Shown here piece by piece: positions 1 to 7,062 of a stretch of DNA of 17,914 bases. Source of the DNA: an uncultured bacterium (GTDB lineage: Bacteria > Bacillota_I > Bacilli_A > RF39 > UBA660); contig CASEKZ010000039.1 in assembly GCA_949288625.1 (NCBI GenBank), positions 1 through 17,914 of the forward strand. Reading direction: 5' to 3'. Position 1 is the stretch's first letter. Each line of letters begins with the position of its first letter. Under the pieces are notes generated by a model. It was not told the origin of the DNA, ran no database searches, and saw nothing but the letters and a program-made list of their open reading frames with translations. Position numbers and translations under genes: made by a program.

Positions 1-310
1 AATGCATCATGTTAAAGTGATTTATACCCGCTAATATAAATATATTAGAAATACTTGTAACGAGCATCACCGCACCACCAAGCAGTGCAAAAATAGATGC
101 TATTCTTAAAAACACGTTTTGTTTTTTTATACTTTTTTGATCAGTATAATCTTCTTGATATTGCATATTACCCACATTACTCTGATTATATTGATTAACA
201 ATTTCACTAGAATGTTGTGAAAAATAATCATTGTTAGAGTTTGTAGTTCCACATATTGAACATATGGTCTGTCCTTTTACCAATGATGCACCACATTTTA
301 TACAGTTCAT
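1..310 (-). CDS. Zinc-ribbon membrane protein, N-terminal part (C-terminus outside window)
   Basis: This is a partial gene; 103 residues can be read from the ATG at 310 to the window edge without a stop. The N-terminus has two CxxC pairs (C3/C6 and C17/C20), the usual pattern of a short zinc-ribbon domain. It is followed by a polar linker rich in Asn, Gln and Ser (about residues 23-60) and then a hydrophobic stretch (about 66-95) that should cross the membrane. A strong ribosome site (AAGGAAGG) stands about 8 bases before the ATG. Many Firmicutes proteins have this zinc-ribbon plus linker plus membrane-segment layout, and most have no known function. The missing C-terminus could carry the informative domain, so no role is assigned. 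Confidence 0.8.
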   Translation of the reverse strand, partial: MNCIKCGASLVKGQTICSICGTTNSNNDYFSQHSSEIVNQYNQSNVGNMQYQEDYTDQKSIKKQNVFLRIASIFALLGGAVMLVTSISNIFILAGINHFNMMH

Positions 311-339
311 ATTATCTTTTCCTTCCTTTAACTACGTTA

Positions 340-345
340 ATTATA
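340..345 (-). promoter_or_regulatory. Probable -10 box for the zinc-ribbon gene
   Basis: The minus strand reads TGGTATAAT, an extended -10 (TGn plus TATAAT), about 30 bases before the start codon at 310. No good -35 box is visible at the usual distance. It lies just after the terminator of the upstream HAAS gene, as expected for a separate transcription unit. Confidence 0.5.
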
Positions 346-350
346 CCACG

Positions 351-380
351 AAAGAAAAAAGATTAGAAGACTAACCTTTT
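351..380 (-). terminator. Intrinsic terminator of the padR-HAAS operon
   Basis: On the minus strand AAAAGGTTAG pairs with CTAATCTTTT (one G-U pair) around a TCTT loop and runs into a T-rich tract. It is about 30 bases past the HAAS stop codon. Confidence 0.75.
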
Positions 381-411
381 AAAACGTTTCATAATAAATT
401 TCACTATCATT

Positions 412-1806
412 TTAATAACAAGCATTATCAGTACAATTCCAATCTACACTTGTTTTAGTTCTTCTTTGATCAATTTTTTCTTTGGTTGCACTACTTACCC
501 TAACTTCAACGTCTACTTCATATAGTTTGCTATAATTATATATTTTTCTTTGCTTTAGATTGCCTACCACGATATCATACATATCCTTTAGAGAATACTT
601 GTTATTTTCTTTTCTTACGTACTCTAAATCATCAGTTATATCAAAGTTTCTGTTTTCATAATCATAATACGTAACTATTGCCGTTATGTTATCACCTTCA
701 TTTTCATCTATTACGTAATGGCATCTAGTATGATACAAATTACCACACGTTAAATTAGTATCATCAGTATAGGTTTCTGTTTTTTCTTTAGTAATTTCTT
801 TATATTCACTTGGAACACCATCAACAAAAGTTGTGTTTACCACTTCGTTAAATGAAAGACCTATTCCAACAGCAAACATTATAATCGTCGTTATAACACT
901 AACTAGCAATGCCTTACCATTTAATTTCTTATTAAAGATAAATCTAATACATAAATCTATAAATATATAATTTAAAATTACATAGGTTAGACCACATAAG
1001 AATATACCAAAGTAAGGAAGACCATTAAATAAAAGTACAACACCAATTATAATACACCCAAAAGCTAAAACAAAACTAAATACAGCAGGTATTAAAACAA
1101 AGATTAAAAACACCTTAATAATGTTAATTATTATTTTTAAAAGGGTACCACTTGATTCTTTTTTTACCTTATAACTTTTTACTTCTTTTAGGCTTTTGTT
1201 TTTCTCTTCTTTAACACTATCTTTACTATTTTTAGTAGCCTTGGTTTCTTTTTCTTCCGCCTCTTCACCTTCTAAATATCTTTTTTTAACGAATCCTATT
1301 ATCCCTACTACCGAAAGTACGAAGTATACTATTTCTATCATGTACTTCCAAATGAATGATAAACCATTATCAAATGGAAACATAAACCTATCAAAAAACC
1401 AACACCCAAGTTCTTCAATAAATAAAACCGGTAATCTTAAAATCGCAATGAATATTATTAGCGCTATAAACTCAAGTACGAATTTTATTATGTCCTGCTT
1501 TGATCTTTTAGATATATTTTTTACTAAATCCTTAAAAAATAATTCACAATCCTTTATAAAATCTTGAATGAAGTTTTTTTCTTTAACCTCAGTTTCATAC
1601 TCTTCATTAATTTTATAAGCAGATAATATTTCTTTTACTAACTCATCAAAATTTCCGAAATCTTGAGTAGCTTCTTCTTCGGTTTTACCAGATGCAATTT
1701 TTTCGTTTATGTGTCCTTCATATTCTTCAATAATATCCTCTATTTCTTCATTGTTTAATATCTTAAGTCTTTTTCTTAATTTTTCTAAAAAATCTTTCTT
1801 ACTCAT
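412..1806 (-). CDS. HAAS-domain (DUF1700-type) multi-pass membrane protein
   Basis: The first 70 or so residues (starting MSKKDFLEKLRKRL, with the pattern IEEYEGHINEKIASGKTEEEA) match the helical HAAS/DUF1700 domain. This domain is usually encoded next to PadR regulators in Firmicutes and is thought to link the regulator to a membrane partner. About six to eight hydrophobic segments follow between residues 110 and 330, interrupted by a charged Lys/Glu-rich loop near 185-220. A C-terminal region of about 120 residues, probably outside the cell, has cysteines near its beginning and end. The ATG at 1806 is preferred over a GTG nine bases earlier because AAAGGAG then sits about 10 bases upstream; it would touch the GTG. 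The gene overlaps the padR stop by 8 bases, so the two are co-transcribed and probably translationally coupled. The substrate or signal is unknown. Confidence 0.82.
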   Translation of the reverse strand: MSKKDFLEKLRKRLKILNNEEIEDIIEEYEGHINEKIASGKTEEEATQDFGNFDELVKEILSAYKINEEYETEVKEKNFIQDFIKDCELFFKDLVKNISKRSKQDIIKFVLEFIALIIFIAILRLPVLFIEELGCWFFDRFMFPFDNGLSFIWKYMIEIVYFVLSVVGIIGFVKKRYLEGEEAEEKETKATKNSKDSVKEEKNKSLKEVKSYKVKKESSGTLLKIIINIIKVFLIFVLIPAVFSFVLAFGCIIIGVVLLFNGLPYFGIFLCGLTYVILNYIFIDLCIRFIFNKKLNGKALLVSVITTIIMFAVGIGLSFNEVVNTTFVDGVPSEYKEITKEKTETYTDDTNLTCGNLYHTRCHYVIDENEGDNITAIVTYYDYENRNFDITDDLEYVRKENNKYSLKDMYDIVVGNLKQRKIYNYSKLYEVDVEVRVSSATKEKIDQRRTKTSVDWNCTDNACY

Positions 1807-2122
1807 AATGCTCACTCTCCTTTATAAATTTACTTACGTTTTCGTTAAAATTAGTCCATTCTTTTAATAGTTCGTCTTTTCTTTCCTTACCTAATACCGT
1901 TAAATGATAGTATTTCCTAGGAGGCCCCTCGGTTGATTCCTTTAAATAAGTTTCAAAATAATGTTCATTGGTCAATCTTTTTAATATTGGATATATGGTT
2001 CCTTCGTTTACGTTTACCACTTTAGATACTTCCTCAACTAGTTCATAACCATACTTATCTTCTTGCTGCACAATAAGTAAAACTAGTAATTCTAAAACAC
2101 CCTTTTTAAACTGTGTATTTAT
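1799..2122 (-). CDS. PadR-family transcriptional regulator (probable non-AUG start)
   Basis: The protein is a small winged-helix PadR regulator (about 107 residues). Its core has the family pattern QFKKGVLELLVL, YGYELVEEV, NEGTIYPILKRL and GPPRKYYHLT, so it is a short member lacking a large C-terminal domain. PadR proteins bind DNA as dimers and usually repress their own operon; here the partner is the HAAS membrane protein just downstream, overlapping by 8 bases. No ATG lies in frame near the conserved N-terminus. A TTG at 2155 lies inside the promoter and cannot be in the message. A GTG at 2131 falls inside the ribosome site GAGGTGAT. The spacing fits a start at ATA 2122 (INTQFKKG, where relatives commonly read MNTQFKKG) or ATT 2125. 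The family call is secure and the exact start is inferred. Confidence 0.85.
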   Translation of the reverse strand: MNTQFKKGVLELLVLLIVQQEDKYGYELVEEVSKVVNVNEGTIYPILKRLTNEHYFETYLKESTEGPPRKYYHLTVLGKERKDELLKEWTNFNENVSKFIKESEHYE

Positions 2123-2142
2123 AATAATCACCTCACACGCTA

Positions 2143-2172
2143 ATAATAACACCAAGTACTATGTATTGTCAA
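2143..2172 (-). promoter_or_regulatory. Promoter of the padR-HAAS operon
   Basis: The minus strand shows TTGACA (2167-2172), an 18-base spacer and TATTAT (2143-2148). The predicted RNA start is near 2136-2138, leaving a leader of only about 15 bases that contains GAGGTGAT. Confidence 0.75.
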
Positions 2173-2178
2173 GTACTA
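2153..2178. promoter_or_regulatory. Putative PadR operator: two CAAGTACTA repeats
   Basis: The 9-base sequence CAAGTACTA occurs twice without mismatch, at 2153-2161 and 2170-2178, a period of 17 bases. Its core AGTACT is itself a palindrome, so the pair also forms an inverted repeat. One copy overlaps the -35 box and the other lies in the spacer, where a bound repressor would block RNA polymerase. Assignment to the adjacent PadR protein is inferred from position. Confidence 0.55.
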
Positions 2179-2186
2179 AATTATAC

Positions 2187-2219
2187 AAAATAAAAATGGG
2201 ATTATTTTTTCTACCCATT
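2187..2219 (-). terminator. Intrinsic terminator after the DHH gene
   Basis: On the minus strand AATGGG pairs with CCCATT across a 13-base loop, followed by TTTATTTT. It begins 7 bases past the stop codon. Confidence 0.6.
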
Positions 2220-2225
2220 AATATT

Positions 2226-3263
2226 TTATTTCCTGTAAGTTAAAATTTTAACTATTTCTTTTCTTAATTCTTCAGATTTTTCTAAATCAGACGCGTTATC
2301 ATCGACGAAATGATTATATATACACGCTGCACTAAACGCATTTCCTCCACCCGTTTTGCTTAAGGCGTGCATTATGTTTGATACATCAACCCGCCCTTTA
2401 CTCCTTGCACATACTTTAAATTCTCCGCTTTTAAGCATGGCCGCAACGATTGTCGCATCACACCCATAATTCAAAGCATAATCTGCTGCTTGTGCTACTT
2501 CGTTTTCTAAACAAACATCTGAACAAACGGAAAGCATTATCCTTGTGTTTTCTGGATTCATCTTATCGATTAAAGCATGTACCCTTCTGTCGCTTTCGTA
2601 GTCTAGTGCAAAAAAATCATCAACCTCTATTTGGTTAGCTCCCCTATCGCATAGCCCGTTTGCGGCTTCATGAGTACTAGGAAAAACTCCTTTTGTAAAT
2701 CTTTTTGTATCAAGGTGAATACCGGTTAATAAATAAGTGTAATAACATGGATCTGATGACTTAATTTTATACTGACTAAGTAGAAAATACATCATTTCAC
2801 TACAACTAGAGGCATTTTGAGTTATAAATTTATAATTTGTTTTTACCGTGTGCGAATCCACGTCATGATGATCTACTATTATAATGCTTTTAAATAATTT
2901 ATACTTTCCTTCTAAAGAAGTCCTAAAATCTTTATTTACGTCAACCATAATAAGCAAATCATTATTTGTTTTATTGTCCTCATAATCTTTTAGTGATATT
3001 ACAATAAACTTTTCTTTTATTTTTTCTATCATGACTTTTTCTTTTTCAGGTAAATCATTTACATCATCAATTATTATGTAGGAAGCTTTTTTATGTCTTT
3101 TACATACCAAAGACATTGCACCAAGTGATGCAATGGCATCATAATCTGGGTTTTTATGTGCAATTAAAAAAACTTGATTACACTCTTTTATTTTACTTGA
3201 TAAAACATCTTTAAATTCGTTTAGTTCTTGCTTTAATATACTAGATTGTTTTTCATTTTTCAT
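2226..3263 (-). CDS. DHH/DHHA1 phosphoesterase, GdpP-catalytic-domain-like
   Basis: The DHH metal-binding motifs are all visible: H36-K-N-P-D40-Y-D42, D108 in MVDVNK, D131-H132-H133 in VDHHD, and D185 in GIHLDTKRF. The segment after D185 (FTKGVFPSTHEAANGLCDRGAN) follows the pattern found in GdpP-type cyclic-di-AMP phosphodiesterases. The C-terminal DHHA1 domain has the glycine-rich TGGGNAFSAA signature. GdpP itself has two membrane helices plus PAS and degenerate GGDEF domains before this module; here the protein starts almost at the DHH domain (345 residues), so it is a soluble stand-alone enzyme. Possible substrates are cyclic-di-AMP, pApA or short oligoribonucleotides, and sequence reading alone cannot choose. 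A ribosome site (TGGAG) lies 9 bases before the ATG. The gene has its own promoter and terminator. Confidence 0.85.
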   Translation of the reverse strand: MKNEKQSSILKQELNEFKDVLSSKIKECNQVFLIAHKNPDYDAIASLGAMSLVCKRHKKASYIIIDDVNDLPEKEKVMIEKIKEKFIVISLKDYEDNKTNNDLLIMVDVNKDFRTSLEGKYKLFKSIIIVDHHDVDSHTVKTNYKFITQNASSCSEMMYFLLSQYKIKSSDPCYYTYLLTGIHLDTKRFTKGVFPSTHEAANGLCDRGANQIEVDDFFALDYESDRRVHALIDKMNPENTRIMLSVCSDVCLENEVAQAADYALNYGCDATIVAAMLKSGEFKVCARSKGRVDVSNIMHALSKTGGGNAFSAACIYNHFVDDNASDLEKSEELRKEIVKILTYRK

Positions 3264-3284
3264 AATTTTATCTCCAGTAAGAAT

Positions 3285-3312
3285 ATGATACTCATTTTGA
3301 TGGTTTTGTCAA
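3285..3312 (-). promoter_or_regulatory. Promoter of the DHH gene
   Basis: The minus strand shows TTGACA (3307-3312), a 16-base spacer and TATCAT (3285-3290), about 22 bases upstream of the ATG. Confidence 0.65.
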
Positions 3313-3315
3313 CAT

Positions 3316-3337
3316 AAAAAAGAAAAAGTGCCTTTTT
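3316..3337 (-). terminator. Weak terminator-like hairpin after tex
   Basis: On the minus strand AAAAAG, a GCA loop and CTTTTT are followed by CTTTTTT. The stem is nearly all A-T, so it may be weak. It sits between the tex stop and the promoter of the next gene. Confidence 0.45.
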
Positions 3338-3344
3338 TCGTCAT

Positions 3345-5507
3345 TTAATCGTTAGGGTTTATTAAACTTAAAGCAACTTTTTCTTTGTCTTTAAACACTT
3401 CTTCTACGTAGCAATCAACGATATCACCAACACTTAAAACATCTGATGGGTGATTTATGTAATCTTTTGTTATCTTAGAGATGTGAATTAGGCCATCATT
3501 ATGAAGACCGATATCAACAAACGCCCCAAAATCAACAACGTTTCTTACCGTTCCTTGAAGTTTCATGCCTACTTTTAAATCATCAATTGATAAAACGTCA
3601 CTTTTTAAAATTGGCTGTGGCATTTCGTCTCTTGGGTCTTTGTTTGGTTTTTTTAAGGATAAAATAACATCATCCAAAGTGTATTGATCGGTGTTTAGCT
3701 CATCTTTTAATTTTTCTTTATCTACGCTGTTTAGTTTTTTAATTAGTTCATCTTTGCCAACGTCGTTTAAAGTGAATTTTAAAAGTTTTAAAAGTTTTAA
3801 AGCAACGTCATAGCTTTCTGGATGGATGGCTGTTTGATCTAGCACGTTACTGCCTTCAGTGATTCTTAAAAATCCAATTGCTTGTTCGTATGACTTATCA
3901 CTTAATAATTTGGCTTTCTTAATTTCTTGCCTTGACGTTATCTTACCATGTTTATTTCGGTAATCAATTATTTTTTCAATGTTATTTTTTTTAAGCCCTG
4001 ATACGTATTTTAATAATGCTGGTGATGCCGTGTTTACGTTTACCCCAACACTATTAACAGCTTTAGAAACAACAAAATCCAAACTTTCAGATAGTTTTTT
4101 ACCTTGTACATCGTGCTGATAAAGACCAACACCTATTCCTTCTGGTGGTACTTTAACAAGCTCCGATAAAGGATCTTGAAGTCTTCTTCCAATTGATACC
4201 GCACTTCTTTTTTCAACAGCTAAATCGGGAAATTCTTCTACTCCTATTTTACTTGCACTATAAATTGATGCTCCTGCTTCTGATACAATTACGTACTTAC
4301 ATGGTACTTTGTATTCCTTTATTAAATCGGCACAAAATTTTTCTGATTCACGAGATGCCGTACCATTTCCGATGGTAATTATATCAACATTATACTTTTT
4401 TATTAATGCTAAAACTTCTAATTTACATTTATTTAGCTTATCTTCAGTTATATTATTTAAAAATGGTTTTATAATGGTGGAATCTAAGTATTTACCAGTT
4501 TTATCAATCACTGCTAGCTTGCAACCATTAACGTATCCAGGGTCAAAAGCAAGCACAACTTTTTCCTTCATCGGCGGAGTAAGTAAAAGAGCTTCTAAAT
4601 TTTTACTAAAATTATCAATCGCTGATTCCATAGCCTTTTGGGTTAATTCACTTCTTATTTCTCTTTCAACTGAAGGATAAATGAGTCTTTTATAACTGTC
4701 TTCTATACTTTCTTTTATGTAAGAAGCACAAAAACTATCGTTGTTTTTTATGTTTTTGCGTTCTAAATATTCTATTATTTTGGTATTATTAACGTTTATT
4801 TTAACGGAAATAACTTCTTCTTTTTCAGCTCGGTTTATAGCGAGTATTCTATGCGGCTTTATTTTTGATACCGTCTCGTTATAATCATAGTACATTTCAT
4901 AAGTTTTAGCATCATCTTTTGCGTTTTTCTTTATCTTTGTTTCTAATGTGCCATACTTATACATGTTATTTCTAACGTATTTTCTAAAAGATGCGTTATC
5001 GCTAATCCACTCTGCTATTATGTATTTTGCACCTTCTACTGCTTTATCGGTGTTTGTTATAACATCATTTATAAACTTACTTGCCATAGAATTTATATTA
5101 CCTTTTAAAGGGCACGACATTATCATTTTAGCTAGTGGCTCAAGACCGTTTTTAATAGCTTCTGTTGCTTTAGTTTTTTTCTTTTCTTTATATGGTCTAT
5201 AAAGATCTTCTACTTCAACCAGTTTGCTTGCGTTCATAATTTCTTTTTTTAACTCATCAGTTAATAGACCTTTTTCATCAATTAATCTTATAACGTCTTC
5301 TTTTCTTTTAAGTAGGTTAACTTGATATAAATAAGCATCCTCAATTACTTTTATCTGTTCTTCAGTAAGGCCTTGCGTTTTATCCTTTCTATACCTCGCG
5401 ATAAAAGGAATGGTATTTCCCTCTTCTAACATTTCCAAAGTTACTTTAACCTGGTTATCAGTTATGTTTAATTCTTTTGATATTTCATTTATTATGCTTT
5501 CATTCAT
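3345..5507 (-). CDS. tex: Tex family RNA-binding transcription accessory protein
   Basis: The 720-residue length and domain order match Tex. There is an N-terminal helical region (about 1-190, with the typical TIPFIARYRKDKTQGLTEEQ segment), then a YqgF-like RNase H fold starting near residue 315 (VVLAFDPGYVNGCKLAVID). A helix-hairpin-helix region near 480-560 contains VGVNVNTASPALL. A C-terminal S1 RNA-binding domain spans about 643-715 (KLQGTVRNVVDFGAFVDIG). Tex is a cytoplasmic protein conserved in most bacteria. It binds nucleic acid and is linked to transcription and toxin-gene expression in some species, but its molecular job is not settled. The start has GGAGGT 8 bases upstream. It appears to be a single-gene unit between its own promoter and a weak terminator. 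Confidence 0.95.
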   Translation of the reverse strand: MNESIINEISKELNITDNQVKVTLEMLEEGNTIPFIARYRKDKTQGLTEEQIKVIEDAYLYQVNLLKRKEDVIRLIDEKGLLTDELKKEIMNASKLVEVEDLYRPYKEKKKTKATEAIKNGLEPLAKMIMSCPLKGNINSMASKFINDVITNTDKAVEGAKYIIAEWISDNASFRKYVRNNMYKYGTLETKIKKNAKDDAKTYEMYYDYNETVSKIKPHRILAINRAEKEEVISVKINVNNTKIIEYLERKNIKNNDSFCASYIKESIEDSYKRLIYPSVEREIRSELTQKAMESAIDNFSKNLEALLLTPPMKEKVVLAFDPGYVNGCKLAVIDKTGKYLDSTIIKPFLNNITEDKLNKCKLEVLALIKKYNVDIITIGNGTASRESEKFCADLIKEYKVPCKYVIVSEAGASIYSASKIGVEEFPDLAVEKRSAVSIGRRLQDPLSELVKVPPEGIGVGLYQHDVQGKKLSESLDFVVSKAVNSVGVNVNTASPALLKYVSGLKKNNIEKIIDYRNKHGKITSRQEIKKAKLLSDKSYEQAIGFLRITEGSNVLDQTAIHPESYDVALKLLKLLKFTLNDVGKDELIKKLNSVDKEKLKDELNTDQYTLDDVILSLKKPNKDPRDEMPQPILKSDVLSIDDLKVGMKLQGTVRNVVDFGAFVDIGLHNDGLIHISKITKDYINHPSDVLSVGDIVDCYVEEVFKDKEKVALSLINPND

Positions 5508-5538
5508 TAATATTTACCTCCATATGATGTACCTTATA

Positions 5539-5544
5539 ATTATA
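5539..5544 (-). promoter_or_regulatory. Extended -10 box of tex
   Basis: The minus strand reads TGTTATAAT, an extended -10, about 30 bases before the tex ATG. The region where a -35 box would lie is the T-rich tail of the preceding terminator, and no good -35 box is seen. Confidence 0.55.
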
Positions 5545-5552
5545 ACAAATAA

Positions 5553-5587
5553 ATAAAAAAAGGACACTAACCATTTATAGTTAGTGT
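5553..5587 (-). terminator. Intrinsic terminator of the 150-residue gene
   Basis: On the minus strand ACACTAAC pairs perfectly with GTTAGTGT (8 bp) around an 8-base loop and is followed by CCTTTTTTTATTT. It starts 4 bases past the stop codon. Confidence 0.85.
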
Positions 5588-5591
5588 AAAA

Positions 5592-6044
5592 TTATATATT
5601 TCTAGGTTTAAAGTTGGAAGGAACGTTGATTAACGCCTTGTTTTTTTCAATCATATCTACAAAATCGGAATCACTATAATTTGGATTTTTTTCATTTTCT
5701 TCAATAGCAAGTGATTGTATATAAGATACTAAAAGATTTTTACCATCAACATAGGTACTACCACAATCTAAACCGGTTAAATCAATTATATGAGTTTTTT
5801 CAATTTCCGTTGCCTTGAAAGTAAGATTAGAAAGCCATTGCCCACATCCTAAACAGTAATAATACGCGATTTTACATTTTCTATTAAAATATGAATCATA
5901 AAGTTTTATAACAATATTATGAGGGCATGGTTCTTTATTATATTCTTCTTCAATAATGTCTTTTTGATGCCTAGCCATTTCTTCAACGGCTTTTAAATCT
6001 TTTTCTCTTTTATCTACTCTTTGGATATGCTTAACTACGTCCAT
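5592..6044 (-). CDS. Uncharacterised 150-residue protein with possible metal-binding site
   Basis: I do not recognise a family. The N-terminal 35 residues are strongly charged and probably helical. They are followed by C40-x-H42 (PCPHN) and, about 20 residues later, C64-x-x-C67 (YYYCLGCGQW), a spacing that would suit one zinc site. The C-terminal half is acidic and mixed, with no membrane segment or signal peptide. AAAGGAG stands 5 bases before the ATG. It is a single-gene unit: a clear terminator follows, and a possible promoter (TTGAAT, 16 bases, TATACA) lies upstream. Loss of the Cys/His residues in relatives would argue against a metal site. Confidence 0.75.
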   Translation of the reverse strand: MDVVKHIQRVDKREKDLKAVEEMARHQKDIIEEEYNKEPCPHNIVIKLYDSYFNRKCKIAYYYCLGCGQWLSNLTFKATEIEKTHIIDLTGLDCGSTYVDGKNLLVSYIQSLAIEENEKNPNYSDSDFVDMIEKNKALINVPSNFKPRNI

Positions 6045-6063
6045 ATTAACTCCTTTATTTTTA

Positions 6064-6091
6064 TGTATATTTTTAGTTTTATCTAATTCAA
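6064..6091 (-). promoter_or_regulatory. Possible promoter of the 150-residue gene
   Basis: The minus strand has TTGAAT (6086-6091), a 16-base spacer and TATACA (6064-6069), about 20 bases before the ATG at 6044. The match is moderate in very AT-rich sequence. Confidence 0.4.
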
Positions 6092-6096
6092 ATATA

Positions 6097-6426
6097 TTAT
6101 TTTTTCTTTTTCACTGAATCAGTATTTATTTCTCCATCAAGATACTGTTGTGCTTTTTCCCAAAAATCTCTTTTAGGAATATCAATAGAATCAATAAGCT
6201 TATTTATATCATGGGTAATTAAGCATACATCATCTTCCTGTTCATCGACTTGCCTTTCTTCATGTAACGGTTTATTTTGCTGTTTATAAGCTAGCTTCCC
6301 TTGTGTCTGCGTTTTGCGAGACTTAGCATTTAATCATGCCGAACTAACATCATTAAATCTAAAATTTATTTTTCTTAACCATTCCACTTGTTTTTGTGAA
6401 AAAATAATCTGTGGCAAGCGATACAA
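6097..6426 (-). pseudogene. Decayed open frame with internal TGA, family unknown
   Basis: One minus-strand frame encodes protein-like sequence from about 6426 down to a TAA at 6097-6099, broken only by a TGA at 6334-6336. The upstream part reads LPQIIFSQKQVEWLRKINF; the downstream part includes GKLAYKQQNKPLHEERQ, DDVCLITHDINKLIDSID and DFWEKAQQYLDGEI. The composition is typical of a real protein, but neither part has an in-frame ATG or ribosome site, and further stops lie just upstream. It uses codons such as CGC, CCG, AGG and GTC that look rarer in the neighbours, hinting at transferred DNA. I cannot name the family. The rest of the 6045-6507 gap holds a possible promoter near 6064-6091 and AT-rich sequence with nothing else recognisable. 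Confidence 0.5.
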
Positions 6427-6507
6427 TCATTTGTAATATTAATTTAGAATTTAAAAATGGTATTCTTTCTTATCGAAATTGGATAATGAGTATAGTATAG
6501 TTTTGTT

Positions 6508-6825
6508 TTAAAGCTTCTTTCTTTTTATGAATATTTTTATAACAAAGTATAAAAATATTGCCATTATAACTATGTATACCCAAATTAGTATGGTATTAAA
6601 AACCCCAGATGTGTAATGATTTATTACCGATGGAATAGATCCTGGAATATAAGTTGATATAAAATTTCTAACTTCTTTAACTGGTATAAAACCATTTATT
6701 AAATTAAGAATTCTAAACAAAATATCAATCATTCCAAAGCCAAACATATAAGTTTGAAATCTTTTTGAATAAATTATTACGAATACTAGTAAAACAACTA
6801 ATACAACTAAATCAATATATGCCAT
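6508..6825 (-). CDS. Small membrane protein, unknown function
   Basis: The 105-residue product has a hydrophobic N-terminal segment (about 3-20), a moderately hydrophobic middle that includes GFGMIDILFRILNLINGFI, and a strong membrane segment near 77-98 ending in a positively charged tail (KIFIKRKKL). The beginning loosely recalls CvpA-type proteins, but the match is too weak to use. GGAGGTGC lies about 7 bases before the ATG, and a good promoter stands upstream. No terminator is obvious after it; the transcript may run into the decayed fragment downstream. Confidence 0.7.
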   Translation of the reverse strand: MAYIDLVVLVVLLVFVIIYSKRFQTYMFGFGMIDILFRILNLINGFIPVKEVRNFISTYIPGSIPSVINHYTSGVFNTILIWVYIVIMAIFLYFVIKIFIKRKKL

Positions 6826-6850
6826 TAAAGCACCTCCAACAACTATAAAG

Positions 6851-6879
6851 ATAATAGCATATTATTTGAAATTGTTCAA
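6851..6879 (-). promoter_or_regulatory. Promoter of the 105-residue membrane protein gene
   Basis: The minus strand shows TTGAAC (6874-6879), a 17-base spacer and TATTAT (6851-6856) preceded by TGC, giving an extended -10. Confidence 0.65.
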
Positions 6880-6891
6880 TTAGTTATAAAT

Positions 6892-6917
6892 AAAAAAACA
6901 AGCTTTATTTTAGCCTG
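6892..6917 (-). terminator. Intrinsic terminator after tRNA-Lys
   Basis: On the minus strand CAGGCT pairs with AGCTTG (one G-U) around a 7-base loop, followed by seven T residues. It ends the tRNA-Val/tRNA-Lys unit. Confidence 0.7.
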
Positions 6918-6930
6918 CATGATTTCATAA

Positions 6931-7006
6931 TGGTGGACCGTTAGGGACTCGAACCCTAGACCCACTGATTAAGAGTCAGTTGCTCTACCAACTGAGCTAA
7001 CGGTCC
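6931..7006 (-). tRNA. tRNA-Lys (anticodon CTT)
   Basis: A full cloverleaf is readable. The acceptor GGACCGT pairs with ACGGTCC, the D-arm is AGCTCAGTTGGTAGAGC, and the anticodon stem ACTGA/TCAGT carries loop CTCTTAA (anticodon CTT). The T-arm contains TTCGAGT. Discriminator A and an encoded CCA are present. It is the second tRNA of a pair with tRNA-Val. Confidence 0.95.
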
Positions 7007-7062
7007 ACATAGTACTTAATAAGTATAACACATTTATAATATTTTGAAAATACTTATTTAAA

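Noticed and set aside
1196..1567. Plus-strand open frame of 123 codons
   Set aside because: It is antisense to the HAAS membrane protein gene, Ser/Phe-rich as expected from the complement of AT-rich coding DNA, and has no ribosome site.
4309..4680. Plus-strand open frame within tex
   Set aside because: It lies fully antisense to the conserved core of tex, with no recognisable domain or ribosome site. The same holds for frames at 4193-4378 and 4948-5202.
6334..6336. UGA read as tryptophan (Mollicutes code 4)
   Set aside because: tex, polA, pheS, pheT and mutM are full length with TGG as the only Trp codon and no internal TGA. The fragment also lacks a start and has other stops upstream, so decay is simpler.
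6045..6507. Mobile element around the decayed fragment
   Set aside because: I found no terminal inverted repeats, target duplications or recognisable transposase or relaxase motif.
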